64,000 nucleotides of DNA, from contig JAGXSG010000007.1 in assembly GCA_018333995.1 (NCBI GenBank), forward strand, positions 93,428-157,427, in the 5' to 3' direction. Of the stretch, positions 16,565 to 25,177 are shown in pieces. The position numbers and the translations under genes were made by a program. The DNA comes from Clostridiales bacterium. Its GTDB lineage: Bacteria; Actinomycetota; Coriobacteriia; Anaerosomatales; SLCP01. The notes under the pieces were generated by a model. That model was not told the origin of the DNA and made no database searches. It saw only the letters and a list, made by a program, of their open reading frames with translations. Positions within the stretch are counted from its first letter, which is position 1; each line of letters opens with the position of its first letter.

Positions 16565-17232
16565 TGGAATCGCTCGATCCCGTTGTTAGGGGCGCGGTCG
16601 AAGCGTTGCTCTTCGTCTCGGATGAACCCGTCTCAACTGCCACGATAGCTCAGATCCTCGAAGTGCCGCACGCGGTCGTCTCCTCGACGCTTGCGGCGAT
16701 CGCCGAAGAGTACCGGGCCGAAGAACGTGGATTTCAGCTACGCGAAGTCGCGGGAGGATGGCGTCTCTACACGCACCCCGCGTACCACGATCATATCGAG
16801 CGCTACGTCTTGTCGTGGGACACCCGCCGCCTGTCGCAAGCGGCGCTCGAGGCCCTCGCGGTCATCGCGTACCACCAACCGGTCACTCGCGCTGGAGTGA
16901 ACGCTGTACGCGGCGTCAACAGCGAGGCGGTGATCTCGTCGTTGATCGAGAAGGGTCTCGTGCGTGAGATGGGACGCAATCCAGACGCGGGCAACGCGAT
17001 CCTCTTTGGCACGACACGAACCTTCCTAGAGAAGTTCGGTTTGAAGGATCTCTCGGCCCTCCCTCCCCTTGAGGATTTCGCCCCCGACCCCCGAGTCGAA
17101 GAGCGGATACGGGAACGACTTGGGACTCCCACCTTTGGTGCGCCGGTGACGGAGGAGGACGAACCCGGGACCGAAGATGTAGAGTTTTCGTCTCCAAGTG
17201 AGCAAGATGACGACGTAATGAGAATCGACTAG
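16561..17232 (+). CDS. scpB: Segregation and condensation protein B
   Basis: This ScpA partner in the SMC complex consists of two winged-helix domains. Of 223 residues, the first domain begins VRGAVEALLFVSDEPVS and the second contains ALAVIAYHQPVTRAGVNAVRG and LIEKGLVREMGRNPDAGN, all family hallmarks. The ATG at 16561 overlaps the scpA stop. The C-terminal 40 residues are acidic and probably disordered. Confidence 0.95.
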   Translation: MMESLDPVVRGAVEALLFVSDEPVSTATIAQILEVPHAVVSSTLAAIAEEYRAEERGFQLREVAGGWRLYTHPAYHDHIERYVLSWDTRRLSQAALEALAVIAYHQPVTRAGVNAVRGVNSEAVISSLIEKGLVREMGRNPDAGNAILFGTTRTFLEKFGLKDLSALPPLEDFAPDPRVEERIRERLGTPTFGAPVTEEDEPGTEDVEFSSPSEQDDDVMRID

Positions 17233-17245
17233 GAGGCGTGTCCCT

Positions 17246-18031
17246 TTGGCCGAGCGGATCGTCCCGATGCGCCTTCAGCGATTTCTCGCGCGCGCCGGTG
17301 TCGCGTCGCGGCGGGGGAGCGAGGACCTCATGACCGCCGGACGCGTCACGGTAAACGGTGTGGTAGTGACCCAGCTCGGCGCAAAGGTCGATCCGCTTAC
17401 CGACATCGTGGCCCTCGATGGCAAAACCGTCTCGCTTGAGGCCGAGCCGACATACGTCATGTTAAACAAGCCCGCGGGTGTCATCACGACAATGGACGAT
17501 CCGCAGGGGCGTCCGTCCGTGGCCGGACTCGTGCCGCGCGAGCCGGCGGGCCTTTTCCCGGTGGGCAGGCTTGACCGGGACACGACTGGCCTGTTGTTCT
17601 TCACGACCGACGGCGATCTCGCGCACTGGCTGATGCATCCGCGCTATCACGTCGAGAAGATCTATCTAGCGAGCGTCCAGGGCGCTCCTGATGAGGAGGC
17701 GCTGGCGCGACTACGTCAAGGAGTCGAACTTGACGACGGCCCCACCGCGCCCGCTCGCGTTCGCGCGATCGACATCGCATGTACGCAATCGTGTGTCGAG
17801 ATCGCCATCCGGGAGGGACGCAACCGTCAGGTGCGCCGCATGTTCGAGGCGATCGGCCACACGGTTCTCTCGCTTAAGAGAATCTCGTTTGGGCCGCTTC
17901 ATCTTGGTGATCTTGCCGTTGGGTCCTATCGGGTTCTCACGGCCGATGAAGTCGTGCTTCTGAAGAGTTCAGCACACGACGGCGTCGCAGGCCAGACCGT
18001 GAAGGGCGGTGACGTGTGGCCCTCGTCGTGA
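17246..18031 (+). CDS. rluB: Large-subunit rRNA pseudouridine synthase (RluB/RsuA family)
   Basis: This enzyme isomerises a uridine in rRNA to pseudouridine. The 261-residue protein has an N-terminal S4 RNA-binding domain (MRLQRFLARAGVASRRGSE) and the catalytic GRLDRDTTGLLFFTTDG, with the active-site Asp in GRLDxDTxG. The C-terminal GRNRQVRRMFEAIGH motif is intact. The start is TTG at 17246, set by AGGAGG at 17231-17236. The position after scpB is a conserved order in Gram-positives. RluB rather than RsuA or RluF is likely but not certain. Confidence 0.9.
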   Translation: MAERIVPMRLQRFLARAGVASRRGSEDLMTAGRVTVNGVVVTQLGAKVDPLTDIVALDGKTVSLEAEPTYVMLNKPAGVITTMDDPQGRPSVAGLVPREPAGLFPVGRLDRDTTGLLFFTTDGDLAHWLMHPRYHVEKIYLASVQGAPDEEALARLRQGVELDDGPTAPARVRAIDIACTQSCVEIAIREGRNRQVRRMFEAIGHTVLSLKRISFGPLHLGDLAVGSYRVLTADEVVLLKSSAHDGVAGQTVKGGDVWPSS

Positions 18032-18597
18032 TCACGGGAGGAGCGCGTAGCGGCAAATCCGCTGCTGCCCAGCGCCTCGCGGAGTCCCGTCAGGCGGCGG
18101 GAGATCGTGTGGTGACTGTCGTGTTCGCGGATGGGGACTCTGACCAGGAGATGGCCGCGCGGATTGCACACCATCGCGCTTTGCGGCCCCCTGAGTTCGC
18201 CGTCATCGAGGCGGGTGACGCGACAACCTGGCGCGGTGAGATTCCCACAGACGCCCTTCTCGTTATCGACTGCCTCGGTACGCTCGCCGCACGGCTCATG
18301 GATGAGTTGCCCGTAGCCCTCGACGATGACCCCGCCGGGTTCGAAGCAGCGTTCGACGCGGCGCTCAATGAGACGATATCTTGGGTCGTGTGCCGAGCGG
18401 GAGACACGATCGTTGTCACCAACGAAGTTGGCTCGGGGGTGGTTCCCGCCTATGCGAGCGGACGGGTGTTTCGAGATTGCCTTGGCCGAGCCGGTGTGAC
18501 GCTCGTACGGGTTGCCGATGCCGCCTACCTCGCGGTGGCCGGCAGGTTGATCGATCTTACCGCCGCGCCGTGCGAGCTTTCGTGGCCAAGTGAGTGA
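18016..18597 (+). CDS. cobU: Adenosylcobinamide kinase / cobinamide-phosphate guanylyltransferase
   Basis: This is a bifunctional enzyme of the cobalamin nucleotide-loop pathway that phosphorylates adenosylcobinamide and adds GMP. The 193-residue protein has a P-loop near the N-terminus (ITGGARSGKSAAAQRLAE), the HH-x-RP segment (IAHHRALRPPEF, containing the guanylylated histidine of the family) and TNEVGSGVVP. The GTG start overlaps rluB by 16 bases. It is followed by cobS and cobC, the usual late-cobalamin trio. Confidence 0.94.
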   Translation: MALVVITGGARSGKSAAAQRLAESRQAAGDRVVTVVFADGDSDQEMAARIAHHRALRPPEFAVIEAGDATTWRGEIPTDALLVIDCLGTLAARLMDELPVALDDDPAGFEAAFDAALNETISWVVCRAGDTIVVTNEVGSGVVPAYASGRVFRDCLGRAGVTLVRVADAAYLAVAGRLIDLTAAPCELSWPSE

Positions 18598-19456
18598 GCG
18601 CCTTGTGAACGAAACGAAGGCAGCTAAAGTTTCGCCGCCGTCACGTCCATTTCGCGATGCAGCGTTAGCGCTCACGTTGCTCACCGTCGCGCCCCTTCGC
18701 ACGCGCCTCCAACCTGAGTCGCGACCCGATGTCGCAGGGTGGTTCCCTCTTGCCGGAGCGTTGCTCGGCGTGATGGCTGGCGTGATCGTGCTTTTGGCGG
18801 AGGTGCTCGCGAATGCGGCGGTGCATGCGGAAGCGCGCGGTGATGTGGCCGTTTCGCTCGCATGGCCGCTTGCCGCGTGTATCCTCGGCGCGTGGGCGCT
18901 CGCCACAAGGTTCTTGCACTGGGATGGTCTCGCGGACACCGCGGATGGGATCGGTGGAGGAGAGACAACCGAAGAACGGCTCGAGATAATGAAGGACAGC
19001 GCGATCGGCGCGTTTGGCGCCGTTTCGATTGTTCTTGTCGCCTTAGCTCAGAGCGCGGCTATCGCCACCATTCTCGCTTCCGGGAACTTGGCGCTCGAGC
19101 TGAAGCTCGCCTTCGTGGCAATCGTCCCCGTTATTGGACGCCTCTCCGCCACGTTCGCATGCTGGTTCGGCGTTCCTGCGCGACCGGGTGGGCTCGGTTC
19201 GTCCGTGATCGGTCGTCCCCGTGTTGCCGGCGTTGCCGGGACGGTGAGTGTCCTTTTCGCCTGCGGTGTCGTACTTCTCCACTACGGCGGAGCTACCGGA
19301 CTCGGCTGGTTACTCTTTGGCGTGCTTGTGGCCGCTTCTGTGGGACACGTGCTTGCCACACGAGCCGGGGGAGTGACAGGCGACGTCATGGGCGCGAGCA
19401 TACTCGTTACAGAGGCGCTCATCTTGCTGGCAGCGACGATGGTGGTGGTGACGTGA
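18590..19456 (+). CDS. cobS: Adenosylcobinamide-GDP ribazoletransferase (cobalamin synthase)
   Basis: This membrane enzyme joins adenosylcobinamide-GDP to alpha-ribazole. The 288-residue protein has the diagnostic cytosolic motif HWDGLADTADGIGGG followed by ERLEIMKDSAIGAFG, and about seven hydrophobic helices. GTG 18590 overlaps cobU; GTG 18605 is an alternative start. The stop overlaps the cobC start by 4 bases. Confidence 0.94.
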   Translation: MSERLVNETKAAKVSPPSRPFRDAALALTLLTVAPLRTRLQPESRPDVAGWFPLAGALLGVMAGVIVLLAEVLANAAVHAEARGDVAVSLAWPLAACILGAWALATRFLHWDGLADTADGIGGGETTEERLEIMKDSAIGAFGAVSIVLVALAQSAAIATILASGNLALELKLAFVAIVPVIGRLSATFACWFGVPARPGGLGSSVIGRPRVAGVAGTVSVLFACGVVLLHYGGATGLGWLLFGVLVAASVGHVLATRAGGVTGDVMGASILVTEALILLAATMVVVT

Positions 19457-20043
19457 GTACCGATGTCCGATTCCTGCTGGTCAGGCATCCCGAAACAGTC
19501 GCGAACGTGGAAGGCAGATACGTCGGCCGAGGTAACACGCCGTTTACCGAGCGCGGGAACATTCAGGCGACCCTGCTCGCCGAACACATCGTCTCGTTCC
19601 GGCCTGCCGCGCTGTACACAAGTCCCCTCAGACGCGCCCGTGTGGTCGCCGAGCAGGCCTCCGTACGCCTCGGAGTCGATCCGATCGTCGATGTGCGCTT
19701 CACCGAGCTTGACTTCGGGCTTGCCGAGGGACTCACGTACGCTGAGACGTCCGAGCGGGGTGTGCAGTTTGACTTTGCGTCGCCGGACGCGCCGGTGGCC
19801 ATTGGCGGAGAGTCTCGCAACGAGATATACGACCGCGTCGCCAGAACGCTCGATGCGGTCCCTCACGCGTTCGATCGCGTGGCCATCGTCACGCACGGCG
19901 GGGTGTTTCGTTCCGCCATAGCCCACCTCCTTGGACTGCCACGCCAAGCGATCTGGTCGTTTCACATACAAAACGGATCGGTGGCCGAGATCCGCGTGCT
20001 TGACGGGCACGGAATGGTCGAGGAGTTCCGCACGATCGGGTAA
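19453..20043 (+). CDS. cobC: Histidine phosphatase, probable alpha-ribazole phosphatase
   Basis: This protein of 196 residues belongs to the histidine phosphatase superfamily, most likely dephosphorylating alpha-ribazole phosphate given its coupling to cobS and cobU. The N-terminal motif reads LVRHPETVANVEGRY, so the usual RHG is RHP, while the catalytic His is kept. The later VAIVTHGGVFRSAI supplies the second His. The GTG at 19453 overlaps the cobS stop. A broader phosphoglycerate mutase-like role cannot be excluded. Confidence 0.8.
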   Translation: MSTDVRFLLVRHPETVANVEGRYVGRGNTPFTERGNIQATLLAEHIVSFRPAALYTSPLRRARVVAEQASVRLGVDPIVDVRFTELDFGLAEGLTYAETSERGVQFDFASPDAPVAIGGESRNEIYDRVARTLDAVPHAFDRVAIVTHGGVFRSAIAHLLGLPRQAIWSFHIQNGSVAEIRVLDGHGMVEEFRTIG

Positions 20044-20077
20044 CCCTGGCGGCGTACATCTCGCGGCTGGCGCGGCC

Positions 20078-20106
20078 TTGTCGCACGTTCGCGCACCTGC
20101 CACAAT
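20078..20106 (+). promoter_or_regulatory. Possible sigma-A promoter before hisC
   Basis: TTGTCG (20078-20083) and CACAAT (20101-20106) are 17 bases apart, each matching four of six consensus bases. It lies in the 106-base gap between cobC and the aminotransferase gene and would start transcription near 20113. Confidence 0.4.
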
Positions 20107-20149
20107 CCTAGTCCACGGTAGGCGGGTGCGCCGCAACGCAGGGGAGCGC

Positions 20150-21250
20150 ATGGACTGGGAGACGGCGATACGCGCAGAGCTCGAACCGATGGTGCCGTAC
20201 GCACCTGGCTTGCGGGTGAGCGAAGTTCGCGAGCGCTCCGGCAAAGACAGGATCCTCAAACTTTCGAGCAACGAGCACCCGTGCGGACCGTTTCCCTCGG
20301 CGATTAGAGCGATGGAGGCCGTGCTGCCTCGTCTCAACCGCTATCCAGATGGCGCGGCGCGCGCTTTACGCCGTGAGCTGTGCGCCCGCCTCACTGTCGC
20401 CGATGAGAACCTCGTTGTTGGCAGCGGTTCCAACGAGCTCATCCGTCTCATCGCCCAGGCGTTCATCCGCCCAGGTGACGAGGTTGTTTTCGCGTGGCCG
20501 AGTTTTGTCGTCTACCCGATGGTGACTCAGATGTTCGGCGGCACGGCAGTCAAGGTGCCACTTGCTCACGGTGAGGTTCATGACCTTGAGGCGATGGCCG
20601 CCGCGATCACCGAACGCACCCGCATCGTGTTCTTGTGCAATCCCAACAATCCCACCGGTACGATCTATGATCGCCAGTCGTTTGAGGCGTTTTTGACTCG
20701 TCTCCCCGCGCATGTGATGCTCATTGTCGACGAGGCGTACTTTGAGTTCGTTGATGATCCCGAATACCCTGACGGCCTAGCCTACTTCGACGGGAAACGC
20801 CCGATCGCGGTGTTGCGGACGTTCTCGAAGATCTACTCTCTCGCGGGCGCTCGTATCGGATACGGTGTCGTTCCCGCGCCGCTCGCCTCGGCGATACACA
20901 AGCTCCGTGAACCGTTCAACGTCAACACCGTGGCACAAGTCGCCGCGTTTTACTCGCTCGCCGATGAGGCCGAGGTCATCCGCCGCAAAGAGGAGAATCA
21001 GGAGCAGAAGACGTACCTCTATTCATGCTTCGACCGTCTCGGCATACCGTATGTCCCGTCCCAGACAAACTTCATCTATGTGCATACGGACCGGCCGGTC
21101 GAAGCGTTCGATGCGCTCCTTTGCGAAGGGGTCATCGTTCGAGACTTCGGGACCGCGCCCGCGTTGCGGGTGGGGGTTGGTACCCCCGAAGACACCGCCA
21201 CGACGGTAGCCGCCTTTCAAGCGGCCATCGACACTATGGGCGGCTGGTAG
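20150..21250 (+). CDS. hisC: Histidinol-phosphate / aromatic aminotransferase
   Basis: This PLP-dependent class II aminotransferase of 366 residues has an N-terminal KLSSNEHPCGP (substrate phosphate-binding NENP-like region), VGSGSNELI, the CNPNNPTGT motif, VDEAYFEF, and the PLP lysine in TFSKIYSLAGARIGYG. The ATG at 20150 follows GGGGAG. It sits ahead of tyrA and aroA rather than in a his operon, so it may also, or mainly, transaminate prephenate, tyrosine or phenylalanine precursors. The sequence cannot settle that. Confidence 0.88.
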   Translation: MDWETAIRAELEPMVPYAPGLRVSEVRERSGKDRILKLSSNEHPCGPFPSAIRAMEAVLPRLNRYPDGAARALRRELCARLTVADENLVVGSGSNELIRLIAQAFIRPGDEVVFAWPSFVVYPMVTQMFGGTAVKVPLAHGEVHDLEAMAAAITERTRIVFLCNPNNPTGTIYDRQSFEAFLTRLPAHVMLIVDEAYFEFVDDPEYPDGLAYFDGKRPIAVLRTFSKIYSLAGARIGYGVVPAPLASAIHKLREPFNVNTVAQVAAFYSLADEAEVIRRKEENQEQKTYLYSCFDRLGIPYVPSQTNFIYVHTDRPVEAFDALLCEGVIVRDFGTAPALRVGVGTPEDTATTVAAFQAAIDTMGGW

Positions 21251-21323
21251 CGACACTCGGATCTCGCCGATGCTGGAGGCTGACCGAAGCAGTCGCGTTA
21301 ATCACGTGCCGGGAGGTGGGATC

Positions 21324-22460
21324 GTGCGTTTTCGTTCGATAGCGGTGATAGGTGTAGGGCTCATCGGGGGCTCGTTCGCGGCCGCGGCCAAACGTTTGGA
21401 TAACCCGCCCACAGTTGTGGGGATTGACATCGACAAGAGAGCCCTCTCGTGGGCGTGTGACCACGGCGTCATCGACACCGCGTCCCTTCCGGATGGTTTG
21501 GGCACGCAAGCGTGGCTCGGAGAGGAAGGGGTCGACCTTGTCGTGCTCGCGACACCCGCTGCGCGCGCAGAGGAGTGGCTGCTTCGGCTCGGTTCTATGG
21601 GATACCGCGGGGTCGTGACCGATGTCGCATCGACAAAGAAGGGGATCGTGGATGCCGCCGAGCGTTACCTGAGATCGGGCGCATCGTTTGTCGGTGGACA
21701 CCCCATGGCAGGTTCAGAGCGTAGTGGCGTCGAGGCGTCCGACCCGAACCTGTTTGAAGGCGCGTACTACGTGCTGACGCCCACGGAGCGTACCGACATG
21801 GCCGCATTCCGCGGTGTGCACGCGCTTGTCTCCCAGTTTGGCTGTCGTGTCGTGTCGGTCGACGCGCACGCGCACGACGACGTTGTCGCTATAGTCAGCC
21901 ACGTCCCGCACGTCGCCGCCTCGGCGCTCGTAAACCTCGTCGCGCACCACGCGATTGGGCGATCCGACACCCTTCGCCTCGCGGCTGGCGGCTTCAAGGA
22001 CACCACTCGAGTAGCGGCGGGCAGTCCCGAGTTGTGGACGGGCATCTGTCTTGACAACGCTCCCGCGGTCATCTCAGGGATCGGGGAGTTTTGCGATCAA
22101 CTCGAGCGATTCACAACAGCGCTCCAAGCTGGAGACGTCGAGGCCACGCGGGCGTGGCTTGCCGAGGCTGCCGACATCCGCCGTTCGCTTCCGGCCCAGT
22201 GGGTTCCGGCTACCGCGCAACTTACCGAGGTGGCCGTTCCGGTGCTCGACAGGCCAGGTGTAGTGGCCGAGGTGACCATGGCCGCAGGCAGACACGGCTG
22301 CAACATCGAGGGCATCGAGATCGATCATCGCTCGGAGGCGAGCGCGGATCTTCTCCTCGTTCTGACCGATGAGGGTGACATCGACGCCTTCGTTGCCGAA
22401 CTTGTCGAGATCGGCTACTCGCCCCGGGTGGGCGCCATCGACATCCGCAAGGAGGGGTGA
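21324..22460 (+). CDS. tyrA: Prephenate dehydrogenase with ACT domain
   Basis: This enzyme oxidatively decarboxylates prephenate to 4-hydroxyphenylpyruvate in tyrosine synthesis. The 378-residue protein has the NAD-binding GVGLIGGSFA at the start, the HPMAGSERSG motif (substrate-binding His), DDVVAIVSHVPH and an ACT domain at about 310-375 (LDRPGVVAEVTMAAGRHG) that may bind tyrosine. GTG 21324 is chosen because GGGAGGTGGG lies just upstream. It ends 6 bases before aroA. Confidence 0.93.
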   Translation: MRFRSIAVIGVGLIGGSFAAAAKRLDNPPTVVGIDIDKRALSWACDHGVIDTASLPDGLGTQAWLGEEGVDLVVLATPAARAEEWLLRLGSMGYRGVVTDVASTKKGIVDAAERYLRSGASFVGGHPMAGSERSGVEASDPNLFEGAYYVLTPTERTDMAAFRGVHALVSQFGCRVVSVDAHAHDDVVAIVSHVPHVAASALVNLVAHHAIGRSDTLRLAAGGFKDTTRVAAGSPELWTGICLDNAPAVISGIGEFCDQLERFTTALQAGDVEATRAWLAEAADIRRSLPAQWVPATAQLTEVAVPVLDRPGVVAEVTMAAGRHGCNIEGIEIDHRSEASADLLLVLTDEGDIDAFVAELVEIGYSPRVGAIDIRKEG

Positions 22461-22466
22461 GGGTTC

Positions 22467-23783
22467 ATGCGTTTTTCACGTTTCGCCAGTGACAAGGGGC
22501 TTTCAGGCGTGCTTCGCGTCCCTGGTGATAAGTCCCTCTCTCACCGGGCGGTGCTCTTTTCGGCAATGGCAGAAGGGACGTCGGTTCTGTGCGGTCTTCT
22601 TGACAGTGCGGACGTCCGGTCGACCATAGACGCCTGCCAGATGCTCGGAGCGCGCGTAGAGGATCACGTGGCCCAAGATGGCTCGATTGAGGCGTCGGTC
22701 ACCGGATGGGGGGCAACGGGTCCCGCGCGACCCTCAGGTCCGATCGACTGCGGGAACAGCGGCACTACGGCGCGCCTGTTGCTCGGCGTGATGGCTGGGT
22801 GGGATGTCGAGGTCACGCTCATAGGCGACGAGTCGCTCTCCCGGCGTCCGATGAGCAGGGTCACGTGGCCGCTTGCCCTGATGGGCGCGACGTGCGTAGC
22901 CACCGGGGGACACCTTCCCGTTACAATCCGTGGTGGAACGCTCGAACCGCTCGTGTACGAATCTCCCGTCGCGAGCGCTCAGGTCAAGACAGCGATACTG
23001 CTCGCCGGTATTCGTGCTAACGGACGCACAGTTGTCCGCGAACCTGCGCGGTCGCGAGATCACACAGAACGCCTGCTTCCCGCGTTCGGTGTGACGGTGG
23101 GAAGCGACTGGGACAGCAACTCCTCGTGGGTCGACGGTCCGGTGACACCGTCGGCCGCTTGTGTTCGCGTCCCTGGAGACCCCTCTTCGGCGGCGTTCAT
23201 AGCTGTGGCCGCCGCACTCGTCCCGGGAAGCGAGGTCCGCATCGATGACGTCGCCCTGAACCCAACCCGTACAGGCTTCATAGAGGTGATGCGGCGCATG
23301 GGCGCATCGATCACAACGGTTCCTGACGCTGAGTACGGAGGAGAGCCCGCCGGTTCCATCACGGTTCGCCACTCGCCGCACCTGATGCCCACGATCGTTA
23401 CCGCCGAGGAGGTTCCTTCGCTCGTCGACGAGATCCCCGTGCTCGCGCTCCTTGCGTCCGCCGCCGAGGGCGAGACCGTCTTTCTCGGCGTAGGTGAGTT
23501 GCGAGTCAAGGAATCCGACAGGCTTGCCGCCATTGTTGATGGCCTTCGCATTCTTGGAGTCGACGCCCGCGCCGAGAAAGACACGCTATACGTGCGGGGT
23601 CCAGCGCGACTCAAGGGCGGGGTCGTGCTCGACAGCATGGGTGATCACCGGCTCGCGATGGTGTGGGCGCTTGCGGGAATTGCGGCCGAGCAACCCGTTG
23701 AAGTGATCCGTTTCGACGCCGTTGAGGTGTCATACCCAGGATTTGCGCGGGACATCGCGGCACTTAGGGGGCTGGACCGGTAG
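22467..23783 (+). CDS. aroA: 3-phosphoshikimate 1-carboxyvinyltransferase (EPSP synthase)
   Basis: This shikimate-pathway enzyme transfers enolpyruvyl from PEP to shikimate 3-phosphate. At 438 residues it is standard length. N-terminal GDKSLSHRAVLFSAMAEG, the DCGNSGTTARLL loop, the LRVKESDRLAA motif and GDHRLAMVWALAG are all intact. The ATG start directly follows tyrA, so the two are co-transcribed. Confidence 0.96.
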   Translation: MRFSRFASDKGLSGVLRVPGDKSLSHRAVLFSAMAEGTSVLCGLLDSADVRSTIDACQMLGARVEDHVAQDGSIEASVTGWGATGPARPSGPIDCGNSGTTARLLLGVMAGWDVEVTLIGDESLSRRPMSRVTWPLALMGATCVATGGHLPVTIRGGTLEPLVYESPVASAQVKTAILLAGIRANGRTVVREPARSRDHTERLLPAFGVTVGSDWDSNSSWVDGPVTPSAACVRVPGDPSSAAFIAVAAALVPGSEVRIDDVALNPTRTGFIEVMRRMGASITTVPDAEYGGEPAGSITVRHSPHLMPTIVTAEEVPSLVDEIPVLALLASAAEGETVFLGVGELRVKESDRLAAIVDGLRILGVDARAEKDTLYVRGPARLKGGVVLDSMGDHRLAMVWALAGIAAEQPVEVIRFDAVEVSYPGFARDIAALRGLDR

Positions 23784-23828
23784 GAGAGGACGGCGTATGG
23801 GAACGCCAAGAGAACACGCGCCCTGGCG

Positions 23829-23837
23829 TGGTATGAT
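23829..23837 (+). promoter_or_regulatory. Extended -10 promoter candidate before cmk
   Basis: TGG followed directly by TATGAT forms an extended -10 element, 38 bases before the cmk ATG. There is no recognisable -35 box. A similar GCGTGGTAT-x-x-T element precedes der. Confidence 0.4.
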
Positions 23838-23874
23838 TCGGCGGCCTTCCCACCTTTGGACGGACAGGACCACG

Positions 23875-24549
23875 ATGATCGTCGCGATCGACGGCCCGGC
23901 TGCTTCGGGCAAATCGACCGTCGCCAAAATGCTCGCCACGGCCATCGGCGCGCACTACCTCGATACCGGAGCTATGTACCGGGCGGTCGCCCTTGCCGCT
24001 CTCCAGAGTGGGATATCCCTCGATGACACGGAGGCCCTCACCCGTTTGTCCGCTGCACTCACTATCACCTTCGAGCACACCGGCGGCTCCCCGTTGCCGA
24101 CAGCGGTGCTTCTTGACGGCGTAGACGTGACATCCGCGATTCGCACGCCAGAAGTTGATGCCGCCGTGAGCGCGGTCGCAAAGACGCCGGGCGTTCGCGC
24201 CATACTCGTCAGCCGTCAAAGACAGATCGCTTCAGCCGAGCCGGTGTTGGTCGCCGAGGGCCGCGACGTCGGCACGGTCGTCTTCCCGCACGCCGCTGTT
24301 AAGGTCTTCCTCACCGCTTCTCCCCAAGAGCGAGCGAGAAGACGTCACGCCGAGATGACCGGCCGGGGTCATGCCGTAGAAAACGCTGATGTGCTCGCGG
24401 GCATCGCGAACCGCGATGAGGCGGACTCTACTCGCGACGCGTCTCCGCTCTTGATCGCCGCTGACGCCGTTGAACTCGATACGACCGGGCTATCGGTTGC
24501 CCAAGTCGTCGCAAAGATCGCCTCCCTTGTGGAGGAGCGACACCGATGA
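23875..24549 (+). CDS. cmk: Cytidylate kinase
   Basis: This enzyme phosphorylates CMP and dCMP. The 224-residue protein has the P-loop IDGPAASGKSTVAKML at the very start, then YLDTGAMYRAVALAAL (CMP site), AEGRDVGTVVFPHA and the lid RARRRHAEM. The ATG at 23875 is chosen because it puts the P-loop at the N-terminus as in all family members; an upstream in-frame start adds 51 unlikely residues. The stop overlaps plsC by 4 bases. Confidence 0.95.
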   Translation: MIVAIDGPAASGKSTVAKMLATAIGAHYLDTGAMYRAVALAALQSGISLDDTEALTRLSAALTITFEHTGGSPLPTAVLLDGVDVTSAIRTPEVDAAVSAVAKTPGVRAILVSRQRQIASAEPVLVAEGRDVGTVVFPHAAVKVFLTASPQERARRRHAEMTGRGHAVENADVLAGIANRDEADSTRDASPLLIAADAVELDTTGLSVAQVVAKIASLVEERHR

Positions 24550-25175
24550 AGTGGCTTATGGCGCGCATACTCAGGGCATCTGTCGCCAGGCTCGTCCTTG
24601 CGATCTACCGCACCCGTTTCATCGGCGCCCATCACGTGCCCGCGACCGGCGCCCTCATCGCTGGCAACCACGTTTCCTACCTCGACCCGGTGTTGTTGTG
24701 GTGTGGGGCCACTCGTCCGATCCACTTCATGGCAAAGGCCGATCTGTGGACCGTGCCAGTAGTGGGATGGGTGCTTCCGCGGCTATGGGCGATACCCGTA
24801 CGTCGCGGAGAACCTGACAGGAGCGCGATTTCCAACGCCACTACCCTGCTTCAAGAGGGCAAACTCGTCGGCATCTTTCCTGAAGGGACTCGGCACCGTG
24901 TTGCGGACGATTCTTTTGGAGAAGCCAACGAGGGGGTAGCCTTCATCGCGATGCGAGCAGATGTGCCGGTTATCCCTGTAGGGATCGCAGGCACGGAAGC
25001 GGCAATGCCGCCTGGGACTCGGCTTCCCCGGTTTCCGCGAGTCACGTTCGTGTACGGTCCCCCCATCCATCCGGCCGCATTCGCCACCGGTGGACGAAAG
25101 GAGCGCGTATCCGCGATGACTGCCGCTATCATGGAGTCGATCGCCACGGCGCGTTCACAGGCGAGGGAGCGATAG
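24546..25175 (+). CDS. plsC: 1-acyl-sn-glycerol-3-phosphate acyltransferase
   Basis: This membrane-associated enzyme makes phosphatidic acid. The 209-residue protein has the catalytic HX4D motif NHVSYLD, FMAKADLW, and the EGTRHR substrate motif, with VPVIPVGIAGTEA near the end. An N-terminal hydrophobic helix anchors it. It is coupled to cmk upstream, and ispH starts 2 bases after its stop. Confidence 0.94.
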   Translation: MKWLMARILRASVARLVLAIYRTRFIGAHHVPATGALIAGNHVSYLDPVLLWCGATRPIHFMAKADLWTVPVVGWVLPRLWAIPVRRGEPDRSAISNATTLLQEGKLVGIFPEGTRHRVADDSFGEANEGVAFIAMRADVPVIPVGIAGTEAAMPPGTRLPRFPRVTFVYGPPIHPAAFATGGRKERVSAMTAAIMESIATARSQARER

Positions 25176-25177
25176 CG

